A DNA stretch of 41,569 bases from Marinobacter persicus (GCF_002934325.1 NZ_PTIV01000031.1:1-41569); one strand, 5' to 3'. Shown: positions 20,924 through 31,870, numbered from the stretch's first letter. Numbers and translations are program-made. The notes: generated by a model from the sequence alone, not told the origin.

Positions 20924-22309
20924 TCAGGCCCGGCGCCAGCTGGTTCCCTCGCGGGAATCGTCCAGAATCACGCCCTGCTCCGCCAGCTCGTCACGGATAC
21001 GGTCTGCCTCGGCAAAATCTTTGGCCTTGCGGGCATCGGCCCGGGCCTGAATCATCGTCTCGATGTACTCAGCACTCAACTCTCCGTCGGCACCGGCGTG
21101 GAAAAAGGCTTCCGGGTCCTGCTGCAACAGGCCCAGCACGCCGCCCAGACGCACCAGCACGGCAGCACTCTGTTTAGCCTGCGCTTCATCACCGTTACGG
21201 CGATGCTGGTTAATCTCATTGGCCACCGCATGCAACACGGCGATGGCGCCTGCGGAGTTGAAATCGTCGTCCATGGCCTCTTCAAAAGCCCGATCATGCT
21301 CGGTTTCGGGCACATCGCCGGCCTTGGCGGGAATCACTCCGCGCAGGGCGTGATACAGCTTGGTTAGCGTTTGCCCCGCCTCCACCAGGTTATCCTCGGA
21401 GTAATCCACCTGACTGCGGTAATGGCTGGACACCAGGAAATAGCGCACCACCTCCGACGGGTACTTTTCCAGAATCTCGCGGATGGTGAAGAAGTTGCCC
21501 AGGGATTTGGACATCTTCTCCTTGTTCACGCGAATGGCGCCGGCGTGCATCCAGGTGTGCACGAAGGCATGGCCGGTGGCGCATTCGGACTGGGCGATCT
21601 CGTTCTCGTGGTGCGGGAACAGCAGATCCGGACCACCGCCGTGGATATCGAAAGTATCCCCCAGGCACTTGGTGGACATGGCGGAACACTCGATATGCCA
21701 GCCCGGCCGGCCTTCGCCCCAGGGCGAGTCCCAGCTGACTTCCCCGGGCTTGGCCGCTTTCCAGAGTGCGAAATCCGCCGGACTGCGCTTGGCTTCCTGC
21801 ACGTCCACCCGGGCACCGGCCACCAGATCTTCCAGCTTCTTCCTGGAGAGCTTGCCGTAATCCGGGAACGACTCCACCGCAAAATAGACATCGCCGTTAT
21901 CCGCCTCGTAGGCATGACCACTGCTGATCAGCTTGTGGATCATGGCGATGATGTCGTCAATGTGTGAAGTAGCACAGGGCTCTTCGGACGGCGGCAACAC
22001 GCCAAGACGCGCTTCGTCCTGGTGCATGGCCTGGATCATCCGGCGGGTCAGCTCGCTGTAACTCTCACCGTTTTCATCGGCACGCTGCAGGATCTTGTCA
22101 TCAATGTCGGTGATGTTGCGCACGTAGTGCACGTCGTAGCCCCGGTGGCGTAGGTAACGGGTGATCACGTCGAATGCCACCAGCACCCGGGCGTGGCCCA
22201 GATGGCAGTAGTCATAGACCGTCATGCCACACACGTACATGCGGATCTTGCCGGGCTCGATGGGTTTGAATGTTTCCTTCTGGCGCGTCAGCGTATTGTA
22301 GATACGCAT
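20924..22309 (-). CDS. cysS: cysteinyl-tRNA synthetase
   Basis: Charges tRNA-Cys. The 461-aa class I synthetase has Cys27 in MYVCGMTVYD as a zinc ligand, the HIGH-type motif HLGH at 36-39, GWHIECSAMS and HHENEIAQSE supplying more zinc ligands, and KEKMSKSLGN. The ATG (22307-22309) overlaps the glnS TAA by one base (TAATG). GGGAGG stands 6 bases upstream, so translation is coupled to glnS. The long upstream extension of the frame lies within glnS and is not used. Confidence 0.97.
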   Translation of the reverse strand: MRIYNTLTRQKETFKPIEPGKIRMYVCGMTVYDYCHLGHARVLVAFDVITRYLRHRGYDVHYVRNITDIDDKILQRADENGESYSELTRRMIQAMHQDEARLGVLPPSEEPCATSHIDDIIAMIHKLISSGHAYEADNGDVYFAVESFPDYGKLSRKKLEDLVAGARVDVQEAKRSPADFALWKAAKPGEVSWDSPWGEGRPGWHIECSAMSTKCLGDTFDIHGGGPDLLFPHHENEIAQSECATGHAFVHTWMHAGAIRVNKEKMSKSLGNFFTIREILEKYPSEVVRYFLVSSHYRSQVDYSEDNLVEAGQTLTKLYHALRGVIPAKAGDVPETEHDRAFEEAMDDDFNSAGAIAVLHAVANEINQHRRNGDEAQAKQSAAVLVRLGGVLGLLQQDPEAFFHAGADGELSAEYIETMIQARADARKAKDFAEADRIRDELAEQGVILDDSREGTSWRRA

Positions 22310-23988
22310 TATTTGCCTCCCTTGCCCCAGGAATCCCGGAGTGTCACCGTTCGATTGAATACCGGCTTGCCAGCCTTGTCCGTCAGCTCCGGATCGCAAA
22401 AGAAATACCCTTCACGCTCGAACTGGTACGGCAGGTCGGTGCGTGGCTTGCCCAAGCTTTTCTCCACGCGGGCTCCTTCAAGCACTACCAGGGAATCCGG
22501 GTTCAGGTGGTCGGTGAAATCACCCTCTTTGTCACTGTCCGGCGACTCGTGGTTGAACAGACGGTCGTACAGATTGATCTCGGTCTCGACACTGTCCTGT
22601 GCCGATACCCAGTGCACCACGCCGTTGGGCTTGTAGCCTTCGGGGTTCACACCCAGGGTGTTCGGATCGTATTCGCATTTCAGCTCAATGATCTCACCCT
22701 TGTCGTCCCGGATAATCTCGCGACAGGTCATCACGTAACCACCGCGCAGGCGCACCGCCTGATCCGGCGCCAGACGCTTCCATTTACGTGGCGGTTCTTC
22801 CACGAAATCCTCGCGGTCGATGTACAGCTCACGACCCCAGGTGACTTCCCGCTGCCCCATGTCCGGATTCTGCGGGTGTACCGGGAGACTCAGGGTTTCA
22901 GTCTGCCCTTCGGGGTAATTCGTGAGCGTCACCTTGAGCGGGCGCATCACACACATGGCGCGCGGCGCTCGGGTGTTCAGGTCTTCGCGGATGGCGTGCT
23001 CCAGCATGCCCACATCCACGGTACCGCCCGCCTTGTTCACCCCGATCATGTCACAGAAGGTGCGCAGGGACTGCGGGGTGTAACCCCGGCGGCGCATACC
23101 GGAAATGGTGGGCATGCGCGGGTCGTTCCAGCCATCCACATAACCTTCGTCCACCAGGCGCTTTAGCTTGCGCTTGGAGGTGATGGTGTAGTTCAGGTTC
23201 AGCCGGGCAAACTCGATCTGGCGCGGGTGACACGGCACCGAGATGTTGTTCAGCACCCAATCGTACAGTGGCCGATGATCCTCGAATTCCAGGGTGCACA
23301 GGGAATGGGTAATGCCTTCCAGCGCATCGGAAATCGGGTGCGTGAAGTCGTACATCGGGTAGATGCACCACTTGTCACCGGTCTGGTGGTGATCGGCGTA
23401 ACGGATGCGATACAGGATCGGGTCCCGCAGGTTGATGTTCGGAGACGCCATGTCAATTTTTGCGCGCAGCACCAGCTCGCCGTTCTGGTATTTGCCGGCG
23501 CGCATGTCGCGGAACAACTGCAGGTTTTCTTCCACCGGACGATCACGGTACGGGCTGTTTTTGCCCGGCTCTTTCAGCGAGCCCCGGTAGGCGGTCATTT
23601 CCTCTGCGCCCAGGGCGCAGACATAGGCCTTGCCTTTCTCGATCAGCTCCTCGGCAAAGGCATACAGCTGGTCAAAATAGTCCGAAGCGTAATGAATGTC
23701 GCCGGCCCACTCGTAACCCAGCCACTCCACGTCCTGCTTGATGGCGTCGATGTATTCCTGGTTTTCCTTTTCCGGGTTGGTATCGTCAAAGCGCAGGTTA
23801 CAGTCACCATCAAACGTTTCGGCAATACCGAAATTCAGGCAGATGGACTTGGCGTGACCAATGTGCAGGTAGCCGTTGGGCTCCGGCGGGAAACGGGTCA
23901 CCACCTTGCCGGTGTGATCTCCCTTGGCCACGGCTTCTTCAATCATGCTTTCAATAAAGTTATGGGCTTTCTTCGACTCGGCGCTCAT
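22309..23988 (-). CDS. glnS: glutaminyl-tRNA synthetase
   Basis: Charges tRNA-Gln. The 559-aa class I synthetase carries [20 protein letters not shown] with HIGH at 42-45, and the KMSKS equivalent in [12 protein letters not shown]. Its length fits E. coli GlnRS (554). ATG 23988 (MSAESKKAH) has AGAG about 6 bases upstream. An in-frame ATG at 24060 would add a stretch with no family resemblance. It forms a two-gene unit with cysS. Confidence 0.96.
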   Translation of the reverse strand: MSAESKKAHNFIESMIEEAVAKGDHTGKVVTRFPPEPNGYLHIGHAKSICLNFGIAETFDGDCNLRFDDTNPEKENQEYIDAIKQDVEWLGYEWAGDIHYASDYFDQLYAFAEELIEKGKAYVCALGAEEMTAYRGSLKEPGKNSPYRDRPVEENLQLFRDMRAGKYQNGELVLRAKIDMASPNINLRDPILYRIRYADHHQTGDKWCIYPMYDFTHPISDALEGITHSLCTLEFEDHRPLYDWVLNNISVPCHPRQIEFARLNLNYTITSKRKLKRLVDEGYVDGWNDPRMPTISGMRRRGYTPQSLRTFCDMIGVNKAGGTVDVGMLEHAIREDLNTRAPRAMCVMRPLKVTLTNYPEGQTETLSLPVHPQNPDMGQREVTWGRELYIDREDFVEEPPRKWKRLAPDQAVRLRGGYVMTCREIIRDDKGEIIELKCEYDPNTLGVNPEGYKPNGVVHWVSAQDSVETEINLYDRLFNHESPDSDKEGDFTDHLNPDSLVVLEGARVEKSLGKPRTDLPYQFEREGYFFCDPELTDKAGKPVFNRTVTLRDSWGKGGK

Positions 23989-24138
23989 ACAATCTCTGTC
24001 AACAGGGAATGAATCATGGGAGCTATCCGGAGGCTCCGTGAAACCGACTATTATACTCACAAATGCACCCGGGACTCATGCATCGTGAAAAACTCTTGAG
24101 TACAATACCCCCTCCCAATTCATTAACAGGAAGGCCTG

Positions 24139-24639
24139 ATGATTCTGCTGCAAACCAATCTTGGTGACATCAAACTCGAACTCGATTACGACAAAGCCCC
24201 GGAAACCGCGAAAAACTTCGAACAGTACGTTCGTGACGGCTTTTACGATGGCCTGATCTTTCACCGCGTTATTCCGAACTTCATGGTCCAGGGCGGTGGT
24301 TTCGAGCCGGGCATGCAGCCGCGCAAAACCCGCGAGCCGATCCAGAACGAGGCGGACAACGGCCTGAGCAACAAGGCCGGCACCATCGCCATGGCCCGCA
24401 CCATGGACCCGCATTCCGCCACGGCCCAGTTCTTTATCAACGTTGAGGACAACGGCTTCCTGGACCACAGCGCCAAGAACGCCGAAGGCTGGGGTTACTG
24501 CGTGTTCGGCAAAGTGGTCGAAGGCATGGACACCGTGAACAAGATCCGCGCTGCCCGCACCACCATGAGCGCCGGCCACCAGGATGTGCCCCAGCAGGAC
24601 ATCGTCATTGAAAAGGCCGAGGTTCTGGAGGACGCGTGA
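24139..24639 (+). CDS. ppiB: peptidyl-prolyl cis-trans isomerase B (cyclophilin type)
   Basis: Cytoplasmic proline isomerase that assists folding. The 166-aa single-domain cyclophilin has [15 protein letters not shown] with the catalytic Arg, then [20 protein letters not shown] and [14 protein letters not shown]. No signal peptide is present, which fits PpiB and not periplasmic PpiA. AGGAAGG precedes ATG 24139. The stop overlaps the lpxH start (GTGA). Confidence 0.96.
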   Translation: MILLQTNLGDIKLELDYDKAPETAKNFEQYVRDGFYDGLIFHRVIPNFMVQGGGFEPGMQPRKTREPIQNEADNGLSNKAGTIAMARTMDPHSATAQFFINVEDNGFLDHSAKNAEGWGYCVFGKVVEGMDTVNKIRAARTTMSAGHQDVPQQDIVIEKAEVLEDA

Positions 24640-25364
24640 CCACGCTGTTTATCTCGGATTTACATCTGGAGGAGACGCGCCCGGACATCACGGACGCGTT
24701 CCTGCGGTTCCTGGACCAAAAAACGTCCGGCATTGAGCGACTGTACATACTCGGCGATTTCTTCGAAGCCTGGATTGGCGACGACGAGCAAACGCCGCTG
24801 CAGGAAACCATCGCCGGCGCCCTGAAGGCGGTCAGCGACCGGGGCGTCGAGATTTTCCTGATGCACGGCAACCGGGACTTCCTGATTGGCGAGGAATTCT
24901 GTGAGCGTGCCGGCGCCACCCTGCTGGATGACCCGACGGTCGTGGACCTCTACGGCACTCCGACCCTGCTGATGCACGGCGACAGCCTGTGCACCGCCGA
25001 CGAGGAATACCAGAAGTTCCGCGCCAATATGCGCAATCCGCAGATGCAGAAAATGATGCTGGCCCGGCCTCTGGAAGATCGCCAGAAAATGGCCCGGCAG
25101 TTGCGGGACATGTCCATGGCCAAGAACCAGGGCAAGGCGGAAGACATCATGGATGTCACACCGGAAGAAGTGGTGCGGGAGATGGAAACCCATGGCGTGC
25201 AGCAGATGATCCACGGCCACACCCATCGCCCGGCCATTCATGACCTGCAGGCCAACGGCCAGCCTGCCACGCGGATTGTCCTGGGAGACTGGGATGAAAA
25301 CGTCTGGTGGTTGGAAGCGGCACCCGGGCAAGCACCGGAACTGCGAAAAGAAGCCCTAAAGTAG
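24636..25364 (+). CDS. lpxH: UDP-2,3-diacylglucosamine diphosphatase
   Basis: Cleaves UDP-2,3-diacylglucosamine to lipid X in lipid A synthesis, on the inner face of the cytoplasmic membrane. The 242-aa metallophosphatase has all metal motifs in order: Asp8 and His10 in [19 protein letters not shown] near 41, HGNRDF near 80, MHGDSLC, and HGHTHRP. It starts with GTG at 24636, which overlaps the ppiB stop by 4 bases (GTGA), so the two genes are translationally coupled. Its last 9 bp overlap the end of the convergent lipoprotein gene. Confidence 0.95.
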   Translation: MTTLFISDLHLEETRPDITDAFLRFLDQKTSGIERLYILGDFFEAWIGDDEQTPLQETIAGALKAVSDRGVEIFLMHGNRDFLIGEEFCERAGATLLDDPTVVDLYGTPTLLMHGDSLCTADEEYQKFRANMRNPQMQKMMLARPLEDRQKMARQLRDMSMAKNQGKAEDIMDVTPEEVVREMETHGVQQMIHGHTHRPAIHDLQANGQPATRIVLGDWDENVWWLEAAPGQAPELRKEALK

Positions 25365-26321
25365 CGGACCCTGCGGGGGTTCACGGTAGGTCTGCAGGCG
25401 TACCAGCCACCCCCGCAACCAACGCTCCCGCTCGATGGGATCTTCGGCATTCTCCGCACGCCGGGTAAGCACCCGGCCTGCGGCCTCCCGGAACGCTGCC
25501 AGAGCCGACTGATCCGCCTTCGGCTCCATAGTCAGAAGCACCTGCAACAACCCCCAGCCTTCATCCTGATAGCGCTCTGTCACCGCCAGACCTTCGCCCT
25601 TGAAGTTGACGTAATCGATCACGGCATAAGTGCCACCAGGCGTGGCGGTTAACGCCTGGAGATGGCGGCGGACGCGTGCGCGCTCATCCGCAGGGGCCGC
25701 CTCGACCACATCGTGCAGGGAGTTCTGGGCCCGCTGAAAAATAAAACGCGCCTGCTCACCCTTGGTTTGGGCCAGGAAATTGCGCAGGGACTGGACCCGA
25801 CCGGACCCTTCCACCTGCAGAAAAGCCGCCCGGTCGGGCCAGGGCGCCGCCATGGGTTCCAGCTTTGCCAACCACGCAGGAACCTCTATATCACGCCCCT
25901 GGAGATAATCCACCAGCGCCGGAAAACTCTCTACAAACGGGCCGTCCACACCCTCGGGGTACCAGATAAAGTGCCCGATCCCCAGAGATGGAAAGGCTTC
26001 ACCCTCGTTCCAATGCACCAGACAGCGGAACTGACCGGAACACTCGTTCAGGTAGATCTGGCCGCCGACCCATTCCAACTGGGCCGGGGATAACTGCAGG
26101 GCCATTTCCGGGCGGGCGGAGGGCTTAGGCTCGCCCTCGGGCTCTTTTTCGGTATCCGCCGGTTCGGCTGGCGTCATGATTTCCGCGCCCGGCGATTCCT
26201 TGTCAGCGGTCTCCGGTGTTGCCACCACCTCCGGCTCTCTCTTTGTTTGCGAAGGGGTCAGGCTGCAACCCACCAGCACCAAAGAGGTGAGAAGCGCCAA
26301 TAGAACTGAAAGTCGTGGCAA
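25356..26321 (-). CDS. putative lipoprotein of unknown function
   Basis: A 321-aa exported protein with a type II signal peptide and lipobox LVGC (Cys19). A Pro/Glu-rich linker spans about residues 24-70, followed by a compact domain that begins [20 protein letters not shown]. That domain contains [20 protein letters not shown], which is strikingly conserved-looking and could hold an acidic active site of lysozyme-like type, but I cannot assign a family. It is convergent with lpxH (9-bp overlap) and lies downstream of fpr on the same strand after 12 bp. The envelope location and neighbours say little about its role. Confidence 0.8.
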   Translation of the reverse strand: MPRLSVLLALLTSLVLVGCSLTPSQTKREPEVVATPETADKESPGAEIMTPAEPADTEKEPEGEPKPSARPEMALQLSPAQLEWVGGQIYLNECSGQFRCLVHWNEGEAFPSLGIGHFIWYPEGVDGPFVESFPALVDYLQGRDIEVPAWLAKLEPMAAPWPDRAAFLQVEGSGRVQSLRNFLAQTKGEQARFIFQRAQNSLHDVVEAAPADERARVRRHLQALTATPGGTYAVIDYVNFKGEGLAVTERYQDEGWGLLQVLLTMEPKADQSALAAFREAAGRVLTRRAENAEDPIERERWLRGWLVRLQTYREPPQGPLL

Positions 26322-26333
26322 ACCGGTTTATCC

Positions 26334-27104
26334 TTACTGTTCGACGAAAGCCCTCTCGATCACATAGTGCCCCATGTCACCGCCCCGGGCTTCCTTGAAT
26401 CCCATGTTATTGAGGATCGCACAGGTATCCTTCAGCATGCTCGGGCTGCCACAGATCATGAATCGATCGTTTTCCACATCGAACTCCGGCAGTCCCAGAT
26501 CGCGGGTAATCTTACCGGATTCCATGGCATCGGTCAGCCGTCCTTCATTACGGAATGGCTCCCGGGTCACAGTCGGGTAGTACAGAAGGTTGCCTTCCAC
26601 CATCTCGCCGAAATATTCGTTCTTCGGCAGGGCTTCGATTTCCTCCTGATACGCCAGCTCAGAAATATAACGAACGCCGTGCGTGAGAATCACCTTGTCG
26701 AACGCCTCATACACGTCCGGGTCCTTGATGATACTCATGAACGGCGCCAGACCGGTACCGGTACTGATCAGCCACAGGTTGCGACCCGGCAGCAGGTGAT
26801 CCAGCACCAGGGTGCCAGTGGGCTTCTTGCTCAGCAGGATTTCATCGCCCGGCTGGATCTTCTGCAGACGGGACGTCAAAGGGCCATCCGGCACCTTGAT
26901 GGAAAAGAATTCCAGCTCCTCTTCATAGTTCGCGCTGGCAATGCTGTAGGCACGCATCAGCGGCTTGCCATCCGTCTCCAGGCCAATCATGACGAAATGG
27001 CCGTTCTTGAACCGGAAACCGGGATCTCGACTGGTCTTGAAGCTGAAGAGAGTTTCGTTCCAATGGTGAACACTGGTCACGGTTTCTTTGATCAGGTTAC
27101 TCAT
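26334..27104 (-). CDS. fpr: ferredoxin--NADP+ reductase
   Basis: FAD enzyme that passes electrons between NADPH and ferredoxin or flavodoxin, important in oxidative stress and iron-sulfur repair. The 256-aa protein has the FAD motif RAYSIASAN near residue 52 and the NADP motif STGTGLAPFMSI near 115. The C-terminal segment is FMICGSPSMLKD, with an end VIERAFVEQ. GGAG lies 6 bases before ATG 27104. It is divergent from a LysR regulator, the arrangement of fpr and finR in Pseudomonas. Confidence 0.94.
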   Translation of the reverse strand: MSNLIKETVTSVHHWNETLFSFKTSRDPGFRFKNGHFVMIGLETDGKPLMRAYSIASANYEEELEFFSIKVPDGPLTSRLQKIQPGDEILLSKKPTGTLVLDHLLPGRNLWLISTGTGLAPFMSIIKDPDVYEAFDKVILTHGVRYISELAYQEEIEALPKNEYFGEMVEGNLLYYPTVTREPFRNEGRLTDAMESGKITRDLGLPEFDVENDRFMICGSPSMLKDTCAILNNMGFKEARGGDMGHYVIERAFVEQ

Positions 27105-27188
27105 ATTTACTCCGCCCGATGTATGCGAACTTGCAAAAAGTGAATATCAATTGCGATAAGTATAACCTGACGATAACATATCGAAGAA

Positions 27189-27203
27189 ATGGGATATTCC
27201 CAT
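27189..27203. promoter_or_regulatory. candidate operator palindrome between fpr and finR-like gene
   Basis: ATGGGATATTCCCAT has perfect 6-bp arms around TAT and lies 38 bp upstream of the LysR-type gene. LysR regulators often bind imperfect dyads in such divergent regions, so it is a candidate site for autoregulation and fpr activation. There is no direct evidence. Confidence 0.4.
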
Positions 27204-27241
27204 AACGTTTTTCGGAAAAATCGATTACAGGCGCATTCACC

Positions 27242-28120
27242 ATGAAATACACCTTCCGCCAGCTTGAAGTTTTCCTGGCTGCCGCCCGCTTCCAGAATAT
27301 CACCCGGGCCGCCGAATACCTCGCCATGTCGCAATCGGCCGCCAGTAGCGCACTAAAAGAGCTGGAAAACCAGTTCGACATTCAACTGTTTGACCGGGTT
27401 GGCAAACGTCTGCAGCTGAACGAACTCGGCCGCCTGTATCGCCCCCGGGCCGAAGCCCTGCTGGCCGAAGCCACGGATCTGGAACTGGCCCTGAGCCGCC
27501 ACTCGGAAGTGGGCGCACTGAAAGTTGGCGCGACACTGACTATAGGAAACTATCTGGCCGTAGGCGTGATGGCCCAATACATGAATCCCCCTACCCGCCC
27601 CAAGGTAACGCTGGAAGTGGCCAACACCCACACCATTGCCCAACGGGTTCGGGATTTCGAGCTGGACATTGGCATGATCGAGGGTGAACTTCAGGCATCC
27701 GAGCTTGAGATGATCCCCTGGCGGGACGATCGTCTGGTGGCCTTTTGCTCGCCCCAGCACCCATTGGCCAAAAAAGGCACCCTGACCGATGACGACCTGC
27801 GCTCGGCGACCTGGATCATGCGGGAGCCAGGTTCGGGCACCCGGCAGAGCTTTGAACGGGGCATGCACGGCCTGCTACCAGACCTGAAAGTCTTGCTGGA
27901 ACTGGAGCACACCGAGGCTATCAAGCGTGCAGTGGAGGCTAATCTGGGCATTGGTTGCCTGTCGGAAGTGGTACTGGCCGACGCGTTCAAACGGGGCAGC
28001 CTGGTGCCATTAAGCATTCCCCACCGCCCATTCGACCGCCATTTCTACTTCATACTGCACAAACAGAAATACCGCAGCGCCGGCATTGACCGCTGGATAC
28101 AGCTCTGCCGGGAGCTTTAG
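27242..28120 (+). CDS. finR: LysR-type regulator, probably FinR (activator of fpr)
   Basis: A 292-aa LysR-type transcriptional regulator. The N-terminal winged helix-turn-helix spans about residues 2-60 (FRQLEVFLAAARFQNITRAA, MSQSAASSALKELE). The effector-binding domain starts near 90 (LKVGATLTIGNYLAVGVMAQ). It is divergent from fpr, as finR is in Pseudomonas, where FinR induces fpr under superoxide stress. The family assignment is firm. The FinR name rests on synteny and general resemblance. Confidence 0.8.
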   Translation: MKYTFRQLEVFLAAARFQNITRAAEYLAMSQSAASSALKELENQFDIQLFDRVGKRLQLNELGRLYRPRAEALLAEATDLELALSRHSEVGALKVGATLTIGNYLAVGVMAQYMNPPTRPKVTLEVANTHTIAQRVRDFELDIGMIEGELQASELEMIPWRDDRLVAFCSPQHPLAKKGTLTDDDLRSATWIMREPGSGTRQSFERGMHGLLPDLKVLLELEHTEAIKRAVEANLGIGCLSEVVLADAFKRGSLVPLSIPHRPFDRHFYFILHKQKYRSAGIDRWIQLCREL

Positions 28121-28130
28121 TCAGGCATAA

Positions 28131-28160
28131 AAAAACGCCAGCCCGGAGGCTGGCGTTTTT
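28131..28160. terminator. bidirectional terminator between finR-like gene and acnB
   Basis: AAAAACGCCAGCC (28131-28143) pairs perfectly with GGCTGGCGTTTTT (28148-28160) around CGGA. The A and T arms serve both convergent genes. Confidence 0.92.
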
Positions 28161-28184
28161 GTCAGAGCTTCATCAAGAAGCGTT

Positions 28185-30779
28185 TCAGGCTACGGAAGCC
28201 TCAGACGCCTTCTTGCTGTACTCCTCCATCTGGTCGAAGTTGAGATACTTGTAGATCTCTTTCGACATGCTGTTCAGGTCCTTGGCGTACTCCATGTACT
28301 CTGCCGGAGACGGCAGTTTACCCAGAACCGCACCCACAGCTGCCAGTTCCGCGGAGGTCAGGTACACGTTGGCACCATCGCCCAGACGGTTCGGGAAGTT
28401 ACGGGTGGAGGTGGACAGCACGGTTGACTTCGGAGCTACACGTGCCTGGTTACCCATGCACAGGGAGCAGCCCGGCATCTCGGTGCGTACACCGGCGCTG
28501 CCGTAGGTGTTGAAGTAACCTTCTTCCATCAGCTGCTGCTGATCCATCTTGGTCGGCGGAGACATCCACAGACGGGTGCTCAGGTTGCCTTTGTGCTGCT
28601 CCAGCAGTTTACCGGCGGCACGGAAGTGACCGATGTTGGTCATGCAGGAACCGATGAACACTTCGTCGACCTTGTCACCAGCCACTTCAGACAGGAAGCG
28701 GGCGTCGTCCGGATCGTTCGGGCAGCAAACGATCGGCTCTTTGATGTCAGCCAGATCGATTTCAACCACGTGCGCGTACTCAGCGTCTTTATCAGCACGC
28801 ATGAGCTTCGGATCCTTCAGCCACTCTTCCATCTTCTGGGCACGACGCTCCAGGGTACGCGGATCGCCGTAACCTTCGGCAATCATCCAGCGCAGCATGG
28901 TGATGTTGGAGCGCAGGTACTCAGCAACGGAGTCTTCAGACAGGTTGATGGTACAGCCAGCAGCGGAACGCTCGGCAGAGGCGTCGGACAGCTCGAACGC
29001 CTGCTCAACGGTCAGGTGCTCCAGACCTTCGATTTCCAGGATACGACCGGAGAATTCGTTGATCTTGCCCTTCTTCTCAACGGTCAGCATGCCCTGCTTG
29101 ATGCCGTACAGCGGAATGGCGTGTACCAGGTCACGCAGGGTGATACCCGGCTGCATTTCACCCTTGAAGCGAACCAGAACAGATTCCGGCATATCCAGCG
29201 GCATAACGCCAGCAGCAGCGGCGAACGCAACCAGACCAGAACCGGCCGGGAAGGAAATGCCCATCGGGAAACGGGTGTGGGAGTCACCACCGGTACCCAC
29301 GGTGTCCGGCAGCAGCATGCGGTTCAGCCAGGAGTGGATGATGCCGTCGCCCGGACGCAGGGAAACACCGCCACGGTTGCGGATGAAGTCCGGCATGGTG
29401 TGCTGCATTTCAACGTCAACCGGCTTCGGATAAGCGGCGGTGTGACAGAAAGACTGCATCACCAGGTCGGCCTGGAAGCCCAGACACGCCAGGTCTTTCA
29501 GCTCGTCACGGGTCATCGGACCAGTGGTGTCCTGGGAACCAACGGTGGTCATCTCAGGCTCGCAGTAGGTGCCCGGACGAACGCCCTGGCCTTCTTCCAG
29601 ACCACAGGCCTTACCAACCATCTTCTGGGCCAGGGAGAAGCCTTTGTTGCCAGCTTCCGGATCTTTCGGCAGACGGAAGATGTCGGTGGCGCCCATGCCC
29701 AGCGCTTCACGCGCCTTGTTGGTCAGACCACGACCGATGATCAGCGGGATACGACCGCCGGCCTGAACTTCGTCCAGAATCACTTCGGACTTCAGGGCGA
29801 ATTCAGAGATCACTTCGCCGGCTTCGTTCAGGATCTTGCCTTCGTACGGACGAATTTCGATCACATCGCCCATGTTCATGTTGTCTACCGGTGCTTCGAA
29901 TACCAGGGCACCCGCATCTTCCATGGTGTTGAAGAAGATCGGAGCAACCTTGTTACCGATACACACACCGCCGGCGCGCTTGTTCGGCACACCCGGAATG
30001 TCTTCACCGAAGTACCACAGTACCGAGTTGGTACCGGACTTACGGGAAGAACCAGTACCCACTACGTCACCTACGAAGGCAACCGGCAGGCCCTTGGACT
30101 GGATTTCTTCGATCTGCTTGATCGGACCAGTCACACCCGGCTCTTCCGGGTTCAGGCCGTCACGCTCCATTTTGTACATGGCGCGGGCGTGCAGCGGGAT
30201 GTCCGGACGGGACCAGGCATCCGGGGCCGGAGACAGGTCGTCGGTGTTGGTTTCGCCAGTAACCTTGAAAACCACCATCTTGGTGCTTTCAGGAACCTTG
30301 TCCTTGCTGGTGAACCACTCGGCGTTGGCCCAGGATTCGATCACTTCCTTGGCCACGGCGTTGCCCGCGTCCATCTTTTCTTTCACGTCGTTGAACGCGT
30401 CGAACATCAGCAGGGTGTGCTTCAGCTCTTCACCGGCCAGCTTGGCCAGTTCGCTGTCGTCCAGCAGTTCAACCAGGGTTTCGATGTTGTAGCCGCCCTG
30501 CATCATGCCCAGCAGCTGAACGGCCTTCTCCTTGCTGATCAGCGGAGAAGTGGCTTCGCCTTTAACGATGGCGGACAGGAAAGCGGCTTTTACGTAAGCA
30601 GCTTCGTCCACACCCGGCGGAACACGGTTTTCCAGCAGGTAAACCAGAGTTTCCTCTTCACCGGCAGGCGGGTTTTTCAGCAGTTCTACCAGACCGGCAA
30701 CCTGCTCAGGATTCAGCGGCTTGGGGGGGATACCCAGAGCTTCACGTTCGGCAACGTGTTCACGATAGGCTTCTAACAC
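28185..30779 (-). CDS. acnB: aconitate hydratase B
   Basis: Main TCA-cycle aconitase, isomerising citrate and isocitrate (and 2-methyl-cis-aconitate in some bacteria). The 864-aa length matches AcnB (865 in E. coli), with the HEAT-like domain first ([20 protein letters not shown]). Cluster ligands lie in [11 protein letters not shown] and [12 protein letters not shown] near the C terminus. I set the start at GTG 30779, since GAGGG sits 8 bases upstream and the protein then begins MLEAYREHV like its family. ATG 30794 has no ribosome binding site. It is divergent from miaE. Confidence 0.95.
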   Translation of the reverse strand: MLEAYREHVAEREALGIPPKPLNPEQVAGLVELLKNPPAGEEETLVYLLENRVPPGVDEAAYVKAAFLSAIVKGEATSPLISKEKAVQLLGMMQGGYNIETLVELLDDSELAKLAGEELKHTLLMFDAFNDVKEKMDAGNAVAKEVIESWANAEWFTSKDKVPESTKMVVFKVTGETNTDDLSPAPDAWSRPDIPLHARAMYKMERDGLNPEEPGVTGPIKQIEEIQSKGLPVAFVGDVVGTGSSRKSGTNSVLWYFGEDIPGVPNKRAGGVCIGNKVAPIFFNTMEDAGALVFEAPVDNMNMGDVIEIRPYEGKILNEAGEVISEFALKSEVILDEVQAGGRIPLIIGRGLTNKAREALGMGATDIFRLPKDPEAGNKGFSLAQKMVGKACGLEEGQGVRPGTYCEPEMTTVGSQDTTGPMTRDELKDLACLGFQADLVMQSFCHTAAYPKPVDVEMQHTMPDFIRNRGGVSLRPGDGIIHSWLNRMLLPDTVGTGGDSHTRFPMGISFPAGSGLVAFAAAAGVMPLDMPESVLVRFKGEMQPGITLRDLVHAIPLYGIKQGMLTVEKKGKINEFSGRILEIEGLEHLTVEQAFELSDASAERSAAGCTINLSEDSVAEYLRSNITMLRWMIAEGYGDPRTLERRAQKMEEWLKDPKLMRADKDAEYAHVVEIDLADIKEPIVCCPNDPDDARFLSEVAGDKVDEVFIGSCMTNIGHFRAAGKLLEQHKGNLSTRLWMSPPTKMDQQQLMEEGYFNTYGSAGVRTEMPGCSLCMGNQARVAPKSTVLSTSTRNFPNRLGDGANVYLTSAELAAVGAVLGKLPSPAEYMEYAKDLNSMSKEIYKYLNFDQMEEYSKKASEASVA

Positions 30780-31036
30780 GATATGGACCCTCATCAGTTG
30801 GAATGTCCCGCGTTATAGGCATCAGCCTGCGGGAAGTTTTTTGGCGGTAAAGGCCGCGGGAGCCTCTGAATAACGCCTCAAACCACCGGCTCGAGTTTCA
30901 GGGTTTATTCAGAGACTCCCATAACTGGCGCTGCATTCTATAGGAAAACCCGTATGAAGTTAAGTTGGACAGAGGTCGGAGAGATCTGTTAGTTGCGATA
31001 TACTCCGGAGCTTTGCCACACAACCGGGTTTGTACC

Positions 31037-31645
31037 ATGACCGACGCCCTGCAAGAGATTCACGATTTCCTGCCCTGCCGGACACCGGCACAGTGGATTG
31101 ATAACGCCCTCGAAAACCAGGATCTGCTGTTGATCGACCACGCCCATTGCGAGAAAAAAGCGGCGTCCACTGCACTCAGCCTGATGTACCGGTATCTGGA
31201 CAACGTCGACCTACTGAACAAGATGTCCCGCCTGGCCCGGGAGGAACTGCGCCATTTTGAGCAGGTGCTGGCGATCATGCAAAAGCGCGGGGTGGAATAC
31301 ACCCATCTATCCCCTGCCCGGTACGCGGCGGGCCTTCGGGCGGAAGTCCGGGGCGACGATCCCGGCCGCCTGGTGGACATCCTGATCGTCGGCGCGATCA
31401 TCGAAGCCCGCTCCTGCGAACGCTTCGCCGCTCTGGCCCCGTACCTGGATGAAAAACTGGCCGATTTCTACAACAGCCTGCTGAAATCCGAGGCCCGCCA
31501 TTACCAGGATTATCTGCACCTGGCCGAACAGGCCCATGGAGGGCCGGTGGATGAGCGCGTGGCGGAATTCCTGGCGATCGAAAAGGAGCTGATCGAAGCG
31601 CCGGATACCGAGTTCCGGTTCCACAGTGGGCCGCTAACAAACTGA
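31037..31645 (+). CDS. miaE: tRNA-(ms2io6A37) hydroxylase MiaE
   Basis: Diiron monooxygenase that hydroxylates the ms2i6A modification at tRNA position 37. The 202-aa helical protein shows ferritin-like iron ligands: AREELRHFEQV (ExxH), IEARSCERF and SEARHYQDYL (ExxH). MTDALQEIHDFLPC at 31037 is the natural N terminus, and the open frame upstream is not conserved in style. It is the last core gene before the palindromic repeats and the mobile element, which begins about 225 bp after its stop. Confidence 0.93.
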   Translation: MTDALQEIHDFLPCRTPAQWIDNALENQDLLLIDHAHCEKKAASTALSLMYRYLDNVDLLNKMSRLAREELRHFEQVLAIMQKRGVEYTHLSPARYAAGLRAEVRGDDPGRLVDILIVGAIIEARSCERFAALAPYLDEKLADFYNSLLKSEARHYQDYLHLAEQAHGGPVDERVAEFLAIEKELIEAPDTEFRFHSGPLTN

Positions 31646-31652
31646 TTTTTTT

Positions 31653-31857
31653 GCCACGGAATCCACGGAAGAACACGGAATAAAGCAAAAGACAAAGACA
31701 TATTAGCCACTAAACCCACGAAAAAACACGAAAAAACACGAAAAAGTGAATAGCGATACTGATTGGTCGTCTTTTAATTTCGTGTTCTTTCGTGGATTTA
31801 GTGGCTAGAAAACCGTTTTAATCTTTTCTTTCCGTGTTCTTCCGTGGATTCCGCGGC
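31653..31857. repeat. two nested inverted repeats of one family
   Basis: The outer arms 31653-31680 and 31830-31857 are 28 bp with one mismatch (core CCACGGAAGAACACGGAA). The inner arms 31704-31730 and 31781-31807 are 27 bp with two mismatches (core CCACGAAAGAACACG-like), and the inner left arm carries a tandem AAAAAACACG unit (31721-31740). Inner arms match those at 18391-18510, and outer arms are a second subtype. Flanking T7 (left) and A7 (31864-31870, right) extend the outer symmetry to the element boundary. Confidence 0.9.
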
Positions 31858-31870
31858 CATAACAAAAAAA

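Noticed and set aside
19742..21367. 541-codon plus-strand frame over glcB and the cysS end
   Set aside because: It spans two confirmed genes and their spacer on the opposite strand and shows no recognisable domain.
28593..30776. 727-codon open frame antisense to acnB
   Set aside because: It mirrors acnB, whose protein is unmistakable. The antisense translation is low-complexity, His/Gly/Gln-rich and without family features, as expected from GC-rich codon bias.
31721..31740. CRISPR-like short direct repeats
   Set aside because: Only two AAAAAACACG units occur, without spacers or cas genes. They are part of the inverted-repeat arm.
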